Shown: positions 1 through 10,451 of the stretch, piece after piece
How positions within the stretch are numbered: the stretch's first letter is position 1
Layout: each line of letters begins with the position of its first letter
From: Gambelia wislizenii
Taxonomy: Eukaryota > Chordata > Lepidosauria > Squamata > Crotaphytidae
NCBI GenBank assembly: GCA_030847615.1
Contig: JAUMIR010000004.1
Coordinates: forward strand, 227,210,501-227,274,500
Reading direction: 5' to 3'
Length of the DNA stretch: 64,000 bases
Notes under the pieces: model-generated
What the model saw: the letters and a program-made list of their open reading frames with translations, nothing else
The model's database searches: none
Told to the model about the DNA's origin: nothing
Translations under genes and position numbers: made by a program

Positions 1-39
1 AACATTTTAGTTGCCCTTCTCTGGACACGCTCCAATTTG

Positions 40-2077
40 TCAATATCTTTTTTTTAATTGTGGTGCCCAGAACTGGACACAGTATTCTAAGTGAGGTCTG
101 ACCAAGGCAGAATAGAGTGGCACTATTACTTCCCTTGATCTAGACACTATACTTCTATTGATACAGCCCAAAATCGCATTGGCCTTTTTAGCTGCCGCAT
201 CACACTGTTGGCTCATCTTCAGCTTGTGGTCTACTAGGACTCCTAGATCCCTTTCGCACGTAGTCTCATTCAGCCAGGTCTCTCCCATCCTATATTTATG
301 CATTTCATTTTTCTGCCCTAAATGCAGTACTTTACATTTCTCCGTATTGAATTTCATTTTGTTAGCTTTGGCCCAGCTCTCCAGTCTATCCAGGTCATTC
401 TGAATTTTGATCCTGTCCTCTAGGGTATTAGCTACTCCTCCTAATTTGGTGTCATCTGCAAATTTGATAAGTATGCCCCTAATTCCCTCATCCAGGTCAT
501 TGATAAAGATGTTGAATAGCAATGGGCCCAGGACAGAACCCTGTGGCACCCCACTGGTCACATCTTTCCAAGATGAAGAGGAGCCACTGCTGAGCACCCT
601 TTGGGTTCGTCCGGTCAACCAATTACAAATCCATTTAACAGTTAACTTGTCTAGCCCACATTTTACAAGCTTGTTTGCAAGAATGTCATGGGGAACCTTG
701 TCAAAGGCCTTACTGAAATCAAGGTATGCGATGTCCACAGCATTCCCTTCATCTCCTAAGCTGGTAACTTTATCAAAAAAAGAGATCAGATTAGTCTGGC
801 ATGACTTGTTTCTCTGAAACCCATGTTGACTTTTTGTGATTATGGCATTGCCTTCTAAATGTTCACAGACTCTCTGTTTAATGATCTGCTCTAGAATCTT
901 CCCTGGTATTGATGTCAGACTAACTGGATGATAATTGTTGGGATACTCTTTTTTCCCCTTTTTGAAGATGGGAACGACGTTTGCCCTCCTCCAGTCTGCT
1001 GGGACTTCTCCTGTTCTCAAGGAGTTCTCAAAGATTATTGCCAGCTCTTTTAATACTCTTGGATGTAGTTCATCTGGTCCTGGAGATTTAAATTCATTTA
1101 GATTAAGAAGGTATTCCTGTACTACCTCTTTATTTATTTTGAGCTGGATTTCCCCTATTGTGTCCTCTGTTCCATTATCCTCAGGTTGGTCCTCCTTTTC
1201 CTTTTCTGAAAACACTGAGGCAAAGAAGGTGTTGAGTAATTCTGCCTTTTCGCTGTCCCCTGTTAGCATTTTGCCATCTTCTCCACATAGTGGCCCTATC
1301 ATTTCCTTCTTCCTCCTTGTGCTGCGGACATACCCAAAAAAACCCTTTTTATTGTTCTTAACCTCCCTAGCAAGCCTGAGCTCATTCTGTGCTTCAGCTT
1401 TTCTGACTTTACTCCTACATGTGTTCGCTATCTGTTTGAATTCTTCTTTGGTGATTTCCCCCCTTTTCCATTTTCTATACATGTTCCGTTTAAAACTTAG
1501 CTCCATTGAAAGTTCTTTAGTCATCCATCCTAGTTTCTTGAGACATCTCCCATTTTTCTTCCTCAATGGTACTGTTTGAAATTGTGCCTTCAGTATCTCC
1601 CTTTTGAGAAAGTCCCATCCGTCTTGAGGTCTCTTCTCTTTTAGTATTCCTGACCACGGGATCACCCCCAGTATTTCCCTGAGTTTATTGAAATCAGCTC
1701 TCCTAAAGTCAAGAATGCGTTTCTGACTATGCCTGGCTTCTCCTTTCCATTGTATAACAAACTCCAGGAGAACATGATCACTCTCACCTAAGGATCCCAC
1801 CACTTGCACCCCATTAACCAGGTCATCTCTGTTGGTTAGGATCAGATCTAAAATAGCTGACCCCCTTGTTGCCTCTTCCACCTTTTGGACCATGAAATTG
1901 TCTTCCAGGCATGTAAGGAATTTGCTAGACCTTGAAGTTTTGGCTGAGTTAGATTGCCAGCAAATATCAGGATAGTTGAAGTCACCCATCACTACTACAT
2001 CTCTCCTTTCTGCATGTGTGTTCATCTGTTCTAGAAAGGCCTCATCCAATTCCTCCGTCTGATTTGGGGGTCTGTAG
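40..2077 (-). pseudogene. CR1 ORF2 part: endonuclease C-half plus reverse transcriptase
   Basis: About 680 codons of CR1 ORF2, which nicks target DNA and reverse-transcribes its own RNA at the nick. In order: apurinic-type endonuclease motifs ([26 protein letters not shown]), a linker, then reverse transcriptase motifs ([45 protein letters not shown] and the catalytic box FADDTKLGG) and the conserved tail [17 protein letters not shown]. The frame is open throughout, which is unusual for an old copy. It ends at an apparent 1-nt insertion in a run of A on the coding strand (about 45-54), after which the CR1-like sequence continues in another frame to position 1. No start codon of its own remains because the first part of the protein lies beyond the inserted LINE. 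Confidence 0.92.
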
Positions 2078-2079
2078 TT

Positions 2080-2922
2080 CTTTACCAGCCTGCACCACAG
2101 GACGAACACCACCATCCCCACATTGCCGTCGGCAAATCAGTGCTCAAGTCCGTTCAGCAGTTCACCTACCTGGGAAGCATCATCTCCTCAGATGCCAAGA
2201 TTGACAAAGAGATCGATCACAGATTAGCAAAGGCATATAGTGCATTTGGAAGACTTCACAAAAGAGTCTGGAGCAATAAACACCTGAGGCAAAGCACAAA
2301 AATCAGTGTGTATAGAGCCATCGTACTGTCTATCCTCCTTTATGGATCTGAAACATGGGTCACCTATCGCCACCACCTACGACTCCTCGAGCGCTTTCAT
2401 CAGCGCTGTCTACGCACAATCCTAAATATACACTGGACTGACTATGTGACGAATGTTGCTGTCCTTGAGCAAGCAGGGATCACCAGCATTGAGGCCATGA
2501 TATTGAGAACACAGCTGCGCTGGGCAGGGCACGTTTCTAGGATGGAGGACCATCGCCTCCCAAAAATACTACTCTACGGTGAACTCGCCACGGGTCAGCG
2601 TAAGAGGGGCGCTCCAAAAAAGCGATACAAAGACTCCCTGAAACAACATCTCAGGCTTGGCCAAATTGATCACCAACAGTGGTCTGCCCTGGCCTCACAT
2701 CGGGAGGCATGGAGACGCACTATCCACAATGCTGCAGCCTTATTTGAGAACTCACGACGAACAAGTCTTGAAGAGAAACGACAACGCAGAAAGAATCACA
2801 ACCCAAAAACATCACCCAAGGAGACCTTCTGCTGTGCTTTTTGCAACCGGACTTGTTTATCTCGGATTGGCCTTTTTAGTCATCAGCGCGCTTGCAGAAA
2901 GCGCGGGATGAGTCCTTCCTGA
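2080..2922 (+). pseudogene. LINE reverse transcriptase C-terminus with CCHC zinc finger
   Basis: About 280 codons, open to a TGA at 2920-2922. The segment starts after the catalytic YxDD box. It contains the thumb-region signature FTYLGSIISSDAKIDKEID, then YGSETWVTYRHH, RFHQRCLRTILNIHW and LRWAGHVSRMEDHRLPK, typical of vertebrate LINE polyproteins. The C-terminus carries a finger spaced C-x2-C-x12-H-x3-C (CAFCNRTCLSRIGLFSHQRAC region), probably for nucleic-acid binding. I recognise the general class but cannot assign the clade from memory (RTE-, L2- or Vingi-like are possibilities). The apparent start in the ORF (GTG at 2140) is not a real start; the upstream part is simply missing. Confidence 0.8.
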
Positions 2923-2942
2923 ATCTTCGTTTGCGAAGAAAA

Positions 2943-2945
2943 GCC

Positions 2946-2970
<25 letters not shown>
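2943..2970 (+). repeat. (GA)n microsatellite, LINE tail
   Basis: A pure GA dinucleotide run forms the 3' end of the inserted LINE. The second copy has the complementary (CT)n at 4421-4432, so a dinucleotide tail looks like a family trait rather than chance. Confidence 0.85.
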
Positions 2971-2976
<6 letters not shown>

Positions 2977-3417
2977 TCCCACATTAACATCCCTGTTGTT
3001 TCCCTCCCCTTTAATTTTTATCCAGATGCTCTCCACCTGGCTTCCAGTATTGATGTCATGGATCACTTCACTGGTGTAAATATCCCTGACATATAATGCT
3101 ATTCCTCCTCCTTTCCTGTTTGGCCTGTTTCTTCTATAAAGGTTATACCCCTCTATTCCTACATTCCAATCATGAGACTCGTACCACCAGGTTTCAGTAA
3201 TGCCTATTATATCATATTTGTTTTGTAGTGCGAGGAGTTCAAGTTCATCTTGCTTATTTCCCATGCTCTGTGCATTAGTGTAGAGACATCTAAGACCATG
3301 TGTTCCCTTTACTTGCTGCCTGTGCAAGTTTTTTTGCCTCCCACTGTTGGGTCCTTGCACTGTTTGCCTTGTTCCCTCTATGACAGTTTGACCATAGTGT
3401 GGCTGTGAGTAAAGCAT
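2971..3417 (-). pseudogene. CR1 ORF2 N-terminus: start of endonuclease domain
   Basis: The first part of CR1 ORF2, cut off from the rest by the inserted LINE. Readable motifs are GLRCLYTNAQSMGNKQDEL, YDIIGITETWW and NRKGGGIALYVRD, the N-terminal half of an APE-type endonuclease fold. TETWW holds the catalytic glutamate position. The natural frame continues at 2077. Upstream of 3417 the CR1 similarity fades by about 3520, in a T-run. Confidence 0.88.
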
Positions 3418-3579
3418 CCTTTTCTCTTACAGCGCTATGAACCAGGGACAGCTGAAGGATGTGGGTGTCTGATAATGTCACCCTTTCTGTTCTTGTTGCA
3501 TTCTTCTGATGCGGTTTGGAATACTTTTTTTTTTTTTTTGCTGTGTTCCACCACGTCTGATAATCTCTTTTGTCTAGAG

Positions 3580-3715
3580 CAGCGGTTCACAAACTTTGGG
3601 CTTCCAGATGTTTTGGACTTCAGCTCTCACAATTTCTAACCATCAGCTGAGTTGGCTGGAGATTCTGGGAGCTGAAGTCAAAAACACCTGGAGGACCAAA
3701 ATTTGGGAATCACTG
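3580..3715. mobile_element. 136-bp palindromic hAT-type MITE
   Basis: Flanked by a perfect 8-bp target duplication GTCTAGAG (3572-3579 and 3716-3723), the length typical of hAT transposition. The ends are inverted: CAGCGGTTCACAAACTTTGG on the left, CAGTGATTCCCAAATTTTGG read inward from the right. The body is a foldback with no coding capacity. Confidence 0.92.
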
Positions 3716-3849
3716 GTCTAGAGAAATAAAAACGTGCTCTGAGGAGAGATTCTTTCCAATCCTGAGTCCAATCCAGCCCGGATCAGCTCTTGGAATCCTG
3801 AGAAAGTGAGGGGCTGAGGGGGGAAAGAATATAAAAGAGGAGTTTGACT

Positions 3850-4058
3850 GTGAAGTCAAAGGCTTTCACGGCCGGCATCCATAGATTTTCCTTGGGTTTC
3901 CCCCCGGCTGTGAGGCCATGTTCTGGATTAGTTTCTTTCTGGAATAGTTTCTTCATTCTCTGAAGATGCCAACCACAGATGCAGGCGAAACATCAGAAAG
4001 AAACTATTCCAGAACACAGCCTCACAGCCCGGAAAAAAACCCAGGAAAATCTAAGGGG
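3850..4058. mobile_element. Penelope-like terminal fragment with inverted segments
   Basis: Non-coding block similar to the ends of the Penelope-like copies at 24670-25540 and 44786-45245. Shared words are GGCTGTGAGGCCATGTTCTG and TCTCTGAAGATGCC. It contains an internal inverted repeat, with TTTCTTTCTGGAATAGTTTC opposed by GAAAGAAACTATTCCAGAAC. Flanks 3716-3849 and 4059-4383 hold nothing I recognise. Confidence 0.7.
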
Positions 4059-4383
4059 TTTGACTGTTTAACTGTCAGATTGTGGCATTACTAAGGCTGG
4101 AGTCACCCTTCCCTCCGATGGTGTCACCTGGTGTGGTCTGGCCTCTCCACACACCCCTAATGCTGCCACTGCTGTCAGATACAGCTGGTTAGGTATAGAA
4201 ATAGGGATAAGGCCAAGATGGGGAGAGATGGAAGAGAGATCCTTAGATGGGAACTAAGGATGTAGGTGAAGTGTTAAATAAAGAGTTCAAAGAATAGCTG
4301 TTCCTTTGATTCTGAGTTGTTACCTTAAAATACTATGAAGCCAGCTATGTGCTAGATGTTTAACCTATCTATATTGCAGTTTG

Positions 4384-4420
4384 CTGCCCTAATTTGGTGT
4401 AAAACAACTAAATGCACTAT
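4384..4420 (+). repeat. Left 37-bp target-site duplication
   Basis: Identical base for base to 4681-4717. Starts CTGCCCTAATTTGG and ends AATGCACTAT. Flanks the truncated LINE at 4421-4680. Confidence 0.95.
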
Positions 4421-4680
4421 CTCTCTCTCTCTGGCTTTTCTTCGCAAACGAAGATTCAGGAAGGACCCATCCCGCGCTTTCTGCAAGTGCGCTGATGACT
4501 AAAAAGGGCAATCCGAGATAAACAAGTCCGGTTGTAGAAAGCACAGCAGAAGGTCTCTTTGGGTGATGTTTACGGGTTGTGATTCTTTCTACGTTGTCGT
4601 TTCTCTTTAAGACTTGTTCGGCATGAGTTCTCAAATAAGGTTGCAGCATTGTGGATAGTGTGTCTCCATGCCTCCCGATA
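4421..4680 (-). mobile_element. Second copy of the (GA)n-tailed LINE, 37-bp target duplication
   Basis: A 260-bp 5'-truncated copy on the minus strand, matching the last part of the LINE at 2078-2970 (the CGGGAGGCAT region through the zinc finger to the (CT)n tail). It is bounded by an exact 37-bp direct repeat at 4384-4420 and 4681-4717. The perfect duplication suggests a relatively recent insertion. The copy is frameshifted relative to the first. Confidence 0.93.
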
Positions 4681-4717
4681 CTGCCCTAATTTGGTGTAAA
4701 ACAACTAAATGCACTAT
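4681..4717 (+). repeat. Right 37-bp target-site duplication
   Basis: The second copy of the direct repeat at 4384-4420, with no mismatch that I can find. Confidence 0.95.
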
Positions 4718-4729
4718 AATGAAAGGGAA

Positions 4730-4929
4730 AATGCACCCTCAGTATCTGCTGGGATTTGGGTCCAGGATGCTCAAGTTTGCTTATATACAGTGGTGTAGTA
4801 AAACAGCATCCCTTATATAAAATGATGAACAGCAAGGTTTGCTTTTTGGATTTTTTCCCTCCACATATTTTTGAGCTGTGGTTGCTTGAATCTGTGGATG
4901 CAGAACCCATGGATATGGAGGGCCAACTG
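4730..4929. mobile_element. Tigger/pogo-type MITE, left end worn
   Basis: The right end reads GGATATGGAGGGCCAACTG followed by TA, a typical Tigger-like end. The left end (CCCTCAGTATCTGC) is degraded. Most like the better preserved copy at 23990-24236. Sequence from 4932 to 5460 is AT-rich and I see no feature in it. Confidence 0.65.
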
Positions 4930-5460
4930 TATTTAACTTCATAGTTACTATCATATTTTCCTAGCCAATAGCAGTCAATATAATATTCTTTAGTCAATAT
5001 CATAATTAGTATCATATTCCTGAGTCACCACCATAGTCAATATCATATTAAAGTCATGCTAATTGAGTAATTAATTATATATAATCTATAATGAATTTTA
5101 AATAATTTGGGTGATATTTTTTTCAGCGCTAAAGAATTTCATTATAATAACTAAATCTGGGTGAATTTCATCATGATTTTATATTAATTCTTTAAAAAAT
5201 AAGGAATGTAATGGTATTTAATGAAATAAAATGAATTAAGTATATATATTGGGGGAAAGTTTTATTTCTTAGTAATCAGATCACACCTGATTAGAATCTG
5301 CTTTACATTGGGCTGTATTACAGAGTTTGGGTGTGAGGTTATGAAATGGCTTTCCCCTGGAATGAATTTCCAAGCGACCTGCCAGCCCAGTGAAACTTCA
5401 TGACCCCTCCTAATCTGTCCAGCTGCTTGAGGAATTCAGAGCCCTGTTGCCATGGATCTT

Positions 5461-5640
5461 GTTTTTCAGCTTACCACTATGTGTGTACGTGCCTTCAAGT
5501 AGATTTATGGTGACGTCATAATTTCACAGGATTTTCTTACTTACCACTATGTTTTTCAACTTACCACTATGTGTGTACGTGCCTTCAAGTAGATTTATGG
5601 TGACGTCATAATTTCACAGGATTTTCTTAGGTAAGAAATA
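5461..5640 (+). repeat. 90-bp tandem duplication, two units
   Basis: Units 5461-5550 and 5551-5640 differ at one internal position (G versus A near the start) plus the last base. The unit covers the tail of the 5S-derived SINE and a few flanking bases, beginning GTTTTTCA and containing ACGTGCCTTCAAGTAG. Confidence 0.93.
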
Positions 5641-5760
5641 GTCAGAGGTCCCCTCAGCCTATAGCACCTGGCATTCATTGGCAGTCTCCCATCCAAGTGC
5701 TAATGAGAGCCAACCCTTCTTAGCTTCCAAGATCAGGTGCCCTTAGGGTATTTTGGTGGG
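5461..5760 (-). mobile_element. 5S-rRNA-derived SINE (5S-Sauria type) with duplicated tail
   Basis: Read on the minus strand, about 5738-5653 matches the 3' half of 5S rRNA, including the internal-promoter region: CTTGGATGGGAGACTGCCAA (box C-like) and GGAAGCTAAGAAGGGTTGG (box A-like). It is followed downstream by a Sauria/RTE-type tail ending TACTTGAAGGCACG. 5S-headed Sauria SINEs are, to my recollection, described in lizards. The tail half is tandemly duplicated (5461-5550, 5551-5640). From 5761 to 6660 I see no supportable feature. Confidence 0.82.
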
Positions 5761-6664
5761 TCCAGCCTATCTCTAGGAAACAATAAAAAGATAAGTGCTT
5801 TGCCCCAAAAGTAACACAAAGTTAACCCAAGACCAGAAGTATTTAACAAAACCTTATGAAAATTCTAAGAATATAATCTTAGAATGTGAATGAATCTAAG
5901 AATGTAGCAAACTCTGAATAGTAACTTTTTTTTTGCCATAAGGAAGATTTAGTGAGAAATTGCCCTTTAAAGCAGTGTAAGCAAATGTGCAAATATAAGA
6001 GGGAGTGGGAGGGAAATTGTAGTATGTGGGGAAATAATTATTGTAATGCAGTACGATCTTGTGTATTCCCATGTTGAGCTTAGTTTAGGCATTTACCCTG
6101 CATGCTTCAGTTCTCACACACCCCCTTCTCTTATTTCACTAGGCAATTTCAGCCAACTGGAGCAATGGGTCATTCATCACATGACCTAATTTAAATATTA
6201 TGACACTTTGTTTAAGTTCCTTTTAAGTTAAAGCTCCATGCAGCTGCAGCCATGTTATTATTGCTGTTGTTGTTTTAAGTTCTTTTCAAGTCTCCATGTA
6301 GCCCACACCGCTCTAGGCTGGGTGAGTCTTATTCTACCCTAAATTCTCTTAGTTAGTTAGGAACCTTTTTAAAGTTTGTTTTAATATGTAGATTAAGATT
6401 GATATACCCCCAGTAAACTTTTGATATGCATTTTTAAACTGACTTCTTTGTTGCTTTTAATGAGTCTAATTGATTGGGTGATCAGACCACACATTTAAAT
6501 GTTAATAGAGCTGTCTCTGCATTCCAATGTGTTACTCTGCCTGAATTTGAAAGAAAAGGTTTTTTACTTTTTAAAGAAGATATTTTTATTTTTAAAAGGG
6601 CTAGATCCCTGGAATTTTTTCACTTTCTCTCTCTCACTTTTATAGGGGACTTAGGCTGCTGACA

Positions 6665-6855
6665 CAACAGAAATAAAATGCAGTTTGACATCACTTTAAC
6701 TATCATGGCTCCATCCTGTGGAAACTTGAGATTTGTAGTTTGTTGTGGCACAGAGCTCTCTGACAGAGAAGGCTAAATATCTCACAAAACTACAAACCCC
6801 AGAATTCCATAGCATTGAGCCATGGCAGTAAAAGCAATGTCAAACTACAAAGTGA
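6665..6855. mobile_element. Foldback MITE remnant (AATGCAGTTTGACA arms)
   Basis: Inverted arms: ATGCAGTTTGACATCACTTT on the left and its imperfect reverse complement at about 6825-6855, with internal opposed CTACAAACCCCAGAATTCC and TTGTAGTTT words. Same family as the better preserved element at 35561-35784. No target duplication is clear. Confidence 0.6.
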
Positions 6856-7520
6856 AAGCCAGCCCCTTCTTCAAGACTGCATATCCAGCAGTCCAAAAAT
6901 TACTATTGTAGGGATAGGGTTTAGCATCTTGGATAGCTCATTTAAAGTTCAGACAAAAACCCAGAACCGATTCACCTATCCCCACTGACTCAGAGCTTGT
7001 CTACCCTGGTGGGAGACCCCGCATCTACCTCAAAGCCATGGTTAATTTTTTTTTTTTTTTGATCTGCAGCAGCCCCGTAAACACCACATGCACCAGGGCT
7101 TGTCCAATTGCATAGGAATAATAGGATGGCCCTACACCGATCATGTGTCCTATATGTTATAGTATTTCCAGCCACATGGCCGGGACTGCTCTGCTTCCCC
7201 CCCCCCCGCATTCGCTCGTGGTCCCAGAGTACTGTATGACTGGATGAGCAGAGATATGCTTATCTAGATATGTGTACAATTAAAAAAAAATAGAAAATTA
7301 AAAAGTGCCAGAATGGAGCCCTGTCCACTGGAAGTCCTGCTCTGTCTTTGCTATGAAACCAATCCTCGGCTGCCACATAGCCATAAATCTGGATTTCCCC
7401 CTCAAATGTGGAGCAAACCACTAATCTTACAGATCTGGAGTTTCCTGCAGAGACCCTTAAAATGTGCATTGTGAAAAACGTGTGCCAACTGTGCCACAAA
7501 TACGAGGTTGTTGTTGTTGT

Positions 7521-8673
7521 TCATAGAATCATAGAATCATAGAATTGTAGAGTTGGAAGAGACCACGAGGGCCATCCAGTCCAACCCCCTGCCACGCAGG
7601 AAATCACGATCAAAGCATCCCTGACAGATGGCCATCCAGCCTCTGTTTAAAGGCCTCCAAGGAAGGAGACCCCACCATGCTCTGAGGGAGTGTGTTCCAC
7701 TGCCGAACAGCTCTTACTGTCAAAAAGGTCCTCCTAATGTTGAGGTGGAATCTTTGTTCCTGGAGCTTGCATCCATTGCTCCGTGTTCTAGTCTCTGGAG
7801 CAGCAGAAAACAAACTTGCTCCATCCTCAATGTGACACCCCTTCAAGTACTTAAACAGGACTATCATATCGCCCCTTAGCCATCTTTTTTCCAGGCTAAA
7901 CATACTCAGCTCCCTAAGTCTTTCCTCATAAGGCATGGTTTCCAGACCTTTCACCATTTTAGTCACCCTTCTCTGGACACGCTCTAATTTGTCAATATTC
8001 TTTTTGAACTGTGGTGCCTAGAACTGAGCACAGTATTCTAGGTGAGGCCTGACCAAGCCAGAATAGAATGGCACTATTACTTCCCTTGATCTAGACACTA
8101 TACTTCTATTGATGCAGCCCAAAATTGCATTGGCCTTTTTAGCTGCCGCATCACACTGTTGACTCATGTTCAACTTGTGGTCTACTAGGACTCCTAGATC
8201 CCTTTCGCACGTAGTCTCTGTCAGCCAGGTCTCCCCCATCCTATATCTATGCATTTCATTTTTCCACTCTAAGTGCAGTACCTTACATTTCTCCGTATTC
8301 ATTTTGTTAGCTTTGGCCCAGCTCTCCAGTCTATCCAGGTCATTTTGAATTTAGATCCTGTCCTCTAGGGTATTAGCTACTCCTCCTAATTTGGTGTCAT
8401 CTGCAAATTTGATAAGTATGCCCCTAATTCCGTCATCCAAATCATTGATAAAGATGTTGAATAGCACTGGGGCCAAGACAGAACCCTGTGGCACCCCACT
8501 GGTCACATCTTTCGAAGACAAAGAGGAGCCACTGCAGAGCACCCTTTGGGTTCGGCCAGTCAACCAATTACAAATCCATTGAACAGTTAACTTGTCTAGC
8601 CCACATTTTACAAGCTTGTTTGCAAGAATGTCATGGGGAACCTTGTCAAAGGCCTTACTGAAATCAAGGTATG
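7521..8673 (-). mobile_element. CR1 LINE, 5'-truncated, complete 3' end
   Basis: Its 3' terminus at 7521 carries the CR1-specific octamer-like repeats (CATAGAATCATAGAATCATA). The element extends to 8673, where identity with the CR1 at 650-730 stops abruptly inside the reverse transcriptase (after AAATCAAGGTATG). Same subfamily as the copy at 1-3520, with few differences, so both are probably similar in age. Confidence 0.92.
7610..8673 (-). pseudogene. CR1 ORF2 C-terminal half, three frames
   Basis: From the reverse transcriptase palm ([41 protein letters not shown]) at 8673-8351, through the thumb at 8302-8018 ([19 protein letters not shown]) to the C-terminal domain at 7966-7610 (MPYEERLRELSMFSLEKRW, AVRQWNTLPQSMVG). 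At least two frame breaks, near 8350 and 8000, disable it. The last block ends at a normal-looking stop close to the 3' end, so it shows the true CR1 C-terminus that is missing from the copy at the window start. Confidence 0.9.
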
Positions 8674-8698
8674 TTGTTTGCCAATGTAGACAAGCCCT

Positions 8699-9847
8699 AT
8701 AGAAGCAACCAGCTGCCATTGCCTTCCACTGTGCCCAGGACCAAAAAAGGCAAGGTTATTGTAGAAGAGAGACAGAGCTCTCTGCCTTTCCTTTGCCAAC
8801 TTCCAGCAGGCTAGAATGTATGAGATGGCTCTACAAGCAACTACTTTTAAACATACTGTATAAGATGGTGACATAAATCCATGTCAATATTGCTATACAC
8901 CCTATTCATTTTTTTAAATGTTTTTCTCTCAGTATGGGTGAGGCCAATAGAAACAGCGTCATTGTACCTCTTTGTGGAGATTTGCTAATGCCAAGAGGTG
9001 GTTGGCACATTTTTGAGTATATACAGCACTGTCAAAAGCGTTGGAACAAGCATAATTTACAATGACTATTTTCTCCTGGTTGCAGAACTCTAAGGAAAAA
9101 CGTGCATGTTCCCAAGACTGATTTTCTGATTTCTCCCATCAAAACCCATTTGTTAAGCAATTGGCTTTGTATGATTCACTAATCATAAAAACGAATTCCC
9201 TACTTATGAAAACGCAGTTTCCTCTGTTAATACTGCAAGAAAGGAAACATAGACAAATTTACCCGAAGTGACATCTGTCTAAAATCTTTACTTGTATCAT
9301 GCTAACAACAAGAAGCAGATTAGTTGGGATTTCCTTGGCTAGGTAGCTGTTTTAGATTTTATTATTTTTCTTCCTTCCTTCCTAAACTGCAGTCAATTTG
9401 GCAGTCTTTGACAAGAGCTTATAGCGCTGCCTTATGCTCCAGACTTCAGATCCTGTGACTGGCTTGAATTCTGATACTTTTCTAGATGGGATGCATTTCC
9501 TGGCAGGCAAAGTTAAGAAGTACTTGTGTACCTTGCCACCTCTAGCAATAATCCGTGATTATACCAAACAGGCTATAAAACACCATTGTGCTCTGTTGTT
9601 AGAAGTGATAATTTGCATATGGGTTTTAACCACAAGAAGGTACTTTCTGTGTAGGAAAGCCCCTTAACCATGTTAGTTGTACATGCCTTCATCACATTCA
9701 GAGAAGATTATGGCAATTCACTCAAGGTGAAGTTGCAAATTGCCAGAGTTACTTCTGATGTTTGTATTTGGATCATGTCACTCCAGTCTTGCAGAATCTC
9801 CACTGGCTTCCAAGGTGTTGGCTATTAATGGTTTGAAACTGGGGGTG
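8699..9847. other. No recognisable feature
   Basis: I see no gene or classified repeat here. The ORF at 9434-9667 has no recognised motif and no support. Confidence 0.4.
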
Positions 9848-10451
9848 GGGGTATCTAAATGAGGCAACAAAATGTGGATTGTTCTGCAGCAATGGCAATT
9901 CACAGCAGCTGCTATTTGTCTTAACCATTTTTGGGGGGCAGATCACAGGCATGTGAAGCTATCTGCATTTGCTGTGCAAACAGGCATGCCTGAGAATCAA
10001 GATGGCAGCCGTGAGTGAGTTACTTCCATTTTTACTTACCTCAATTTGCTGGACAGTATTTTTTTAAAAAAAATATTCAAGGTGTGAAAAAGTGCCCTTT
10101 TGCTTTAGCAAAAAAGAGGTCATTTTATCGCCTTAGTGCTTGCTTGTTAAGGCAAAAATCAAACATGGCAGCTCCAGGCGCTTGCCTTGTTAGCAAGTTC
10201 CACAGCTGGCACATGTCTAACCATTCAGCTTTCAACTTCTAGTTATATAGGGAAAGCAAATCAAATCGAATGGCTTGTCCCAATGAGCATGAATGCACAT
10301 TCCCCTCACAGTTTTGTTTTTTTTTTTAACTTCTGGAAAAGCTGCAAAGTATATGGTGGTTTTGGCTGTCCTCTTTCCCAATATGTTGAAATGATGTGGA
10401 ATCCCATTGAGACATTCTGTGAGCAATATTTTTGCTGTTTAGACAATCCCT
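9848..10451. mobile_element. MITE, about 604 bp, AGGGGTTGTCCACATG-type ends, copy A
   Basis: Collinear over its length with 39301-39905 and 20025-20647. Shared internal words are AACATGGCAGC/AACATGGTGGC, CGCCTTAGTG, GTTAAGGC and a homopolymer A/T patch. The right end GCTGTTTAGACAATCCCT is a worn form of CATGTGGACAACCCCT in copy C. No coding capacity. Confidence 0.6.

Larger units (their letters stand above)
2078..2970 (+). mobile_element. 5'-truncated LINE of unassigned family, (GA)n tail
   Basis: An insertion inside the CR1 endonuclease region, on the opposite strand. It starts within a reverse transcriptase ORF (frame from 2080, [11 protein letters not shown]) and ends in a (GA)n tail at about 2946-2970. 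The flanks rejoin precisely into CR1 with no extra bases, so there is either no target duplication or one too short to tell apart (GTAG occurs at both edges). A second, shorter copy of the same family is at 4421-4680. Confidence 0.85.
1..3520 (-). mobile_element. CR1 LINE, split by another LINE
   Basis: Minus-strand CR1 non-LTR retrotransposon. It runs off the left edge, so its 3' end is outside the window, and is 5'-truncated near 3520. Two collinear blocks (1-2077 and 2971-3520) are separated by an unrelated plus-strand LINE at 2078-2970. Joining the blocks gives a continuous endonuclease frame reading VGLYYRPPN, a CR1 signature. It is near-identical to the second CR1 at 7521-8673, so both appear to be one subfamily. 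Confidence 0.93.
6992..8698. mobile_element. MITE with AGGGCTTGTCTACA ends, split by CR1
   Basis: The left end AGAGCTTGTCTACCCTGG (6992) and right end CCAATGTAGACAAGCCCT (ending 8698) are inverted repeats. The middle is a CR1 (7521-8673). Without the CR1 the element is about 550 bp. Related ends occur at 21253/22260 and 23897. The superfamily is uncertain; the internal left part is GC-variable with T and C homopolymers. Confidence 0.55.

Noticed and set aside
407..1579. Plus-strand ORFs opposite the CR1
   Set aside because: Antisense shadows of the CR1 ORF2 reading frame.
5461..5640. CRISPR or satellite from repeated units
   Set aside because: Only two contiguous units without spacers; a tandem duplication explains it.
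5653..5738. 5S rRNA gene
   Set aside because: Only the 3' half is present, diverged, and it is fused to a SINE tail.
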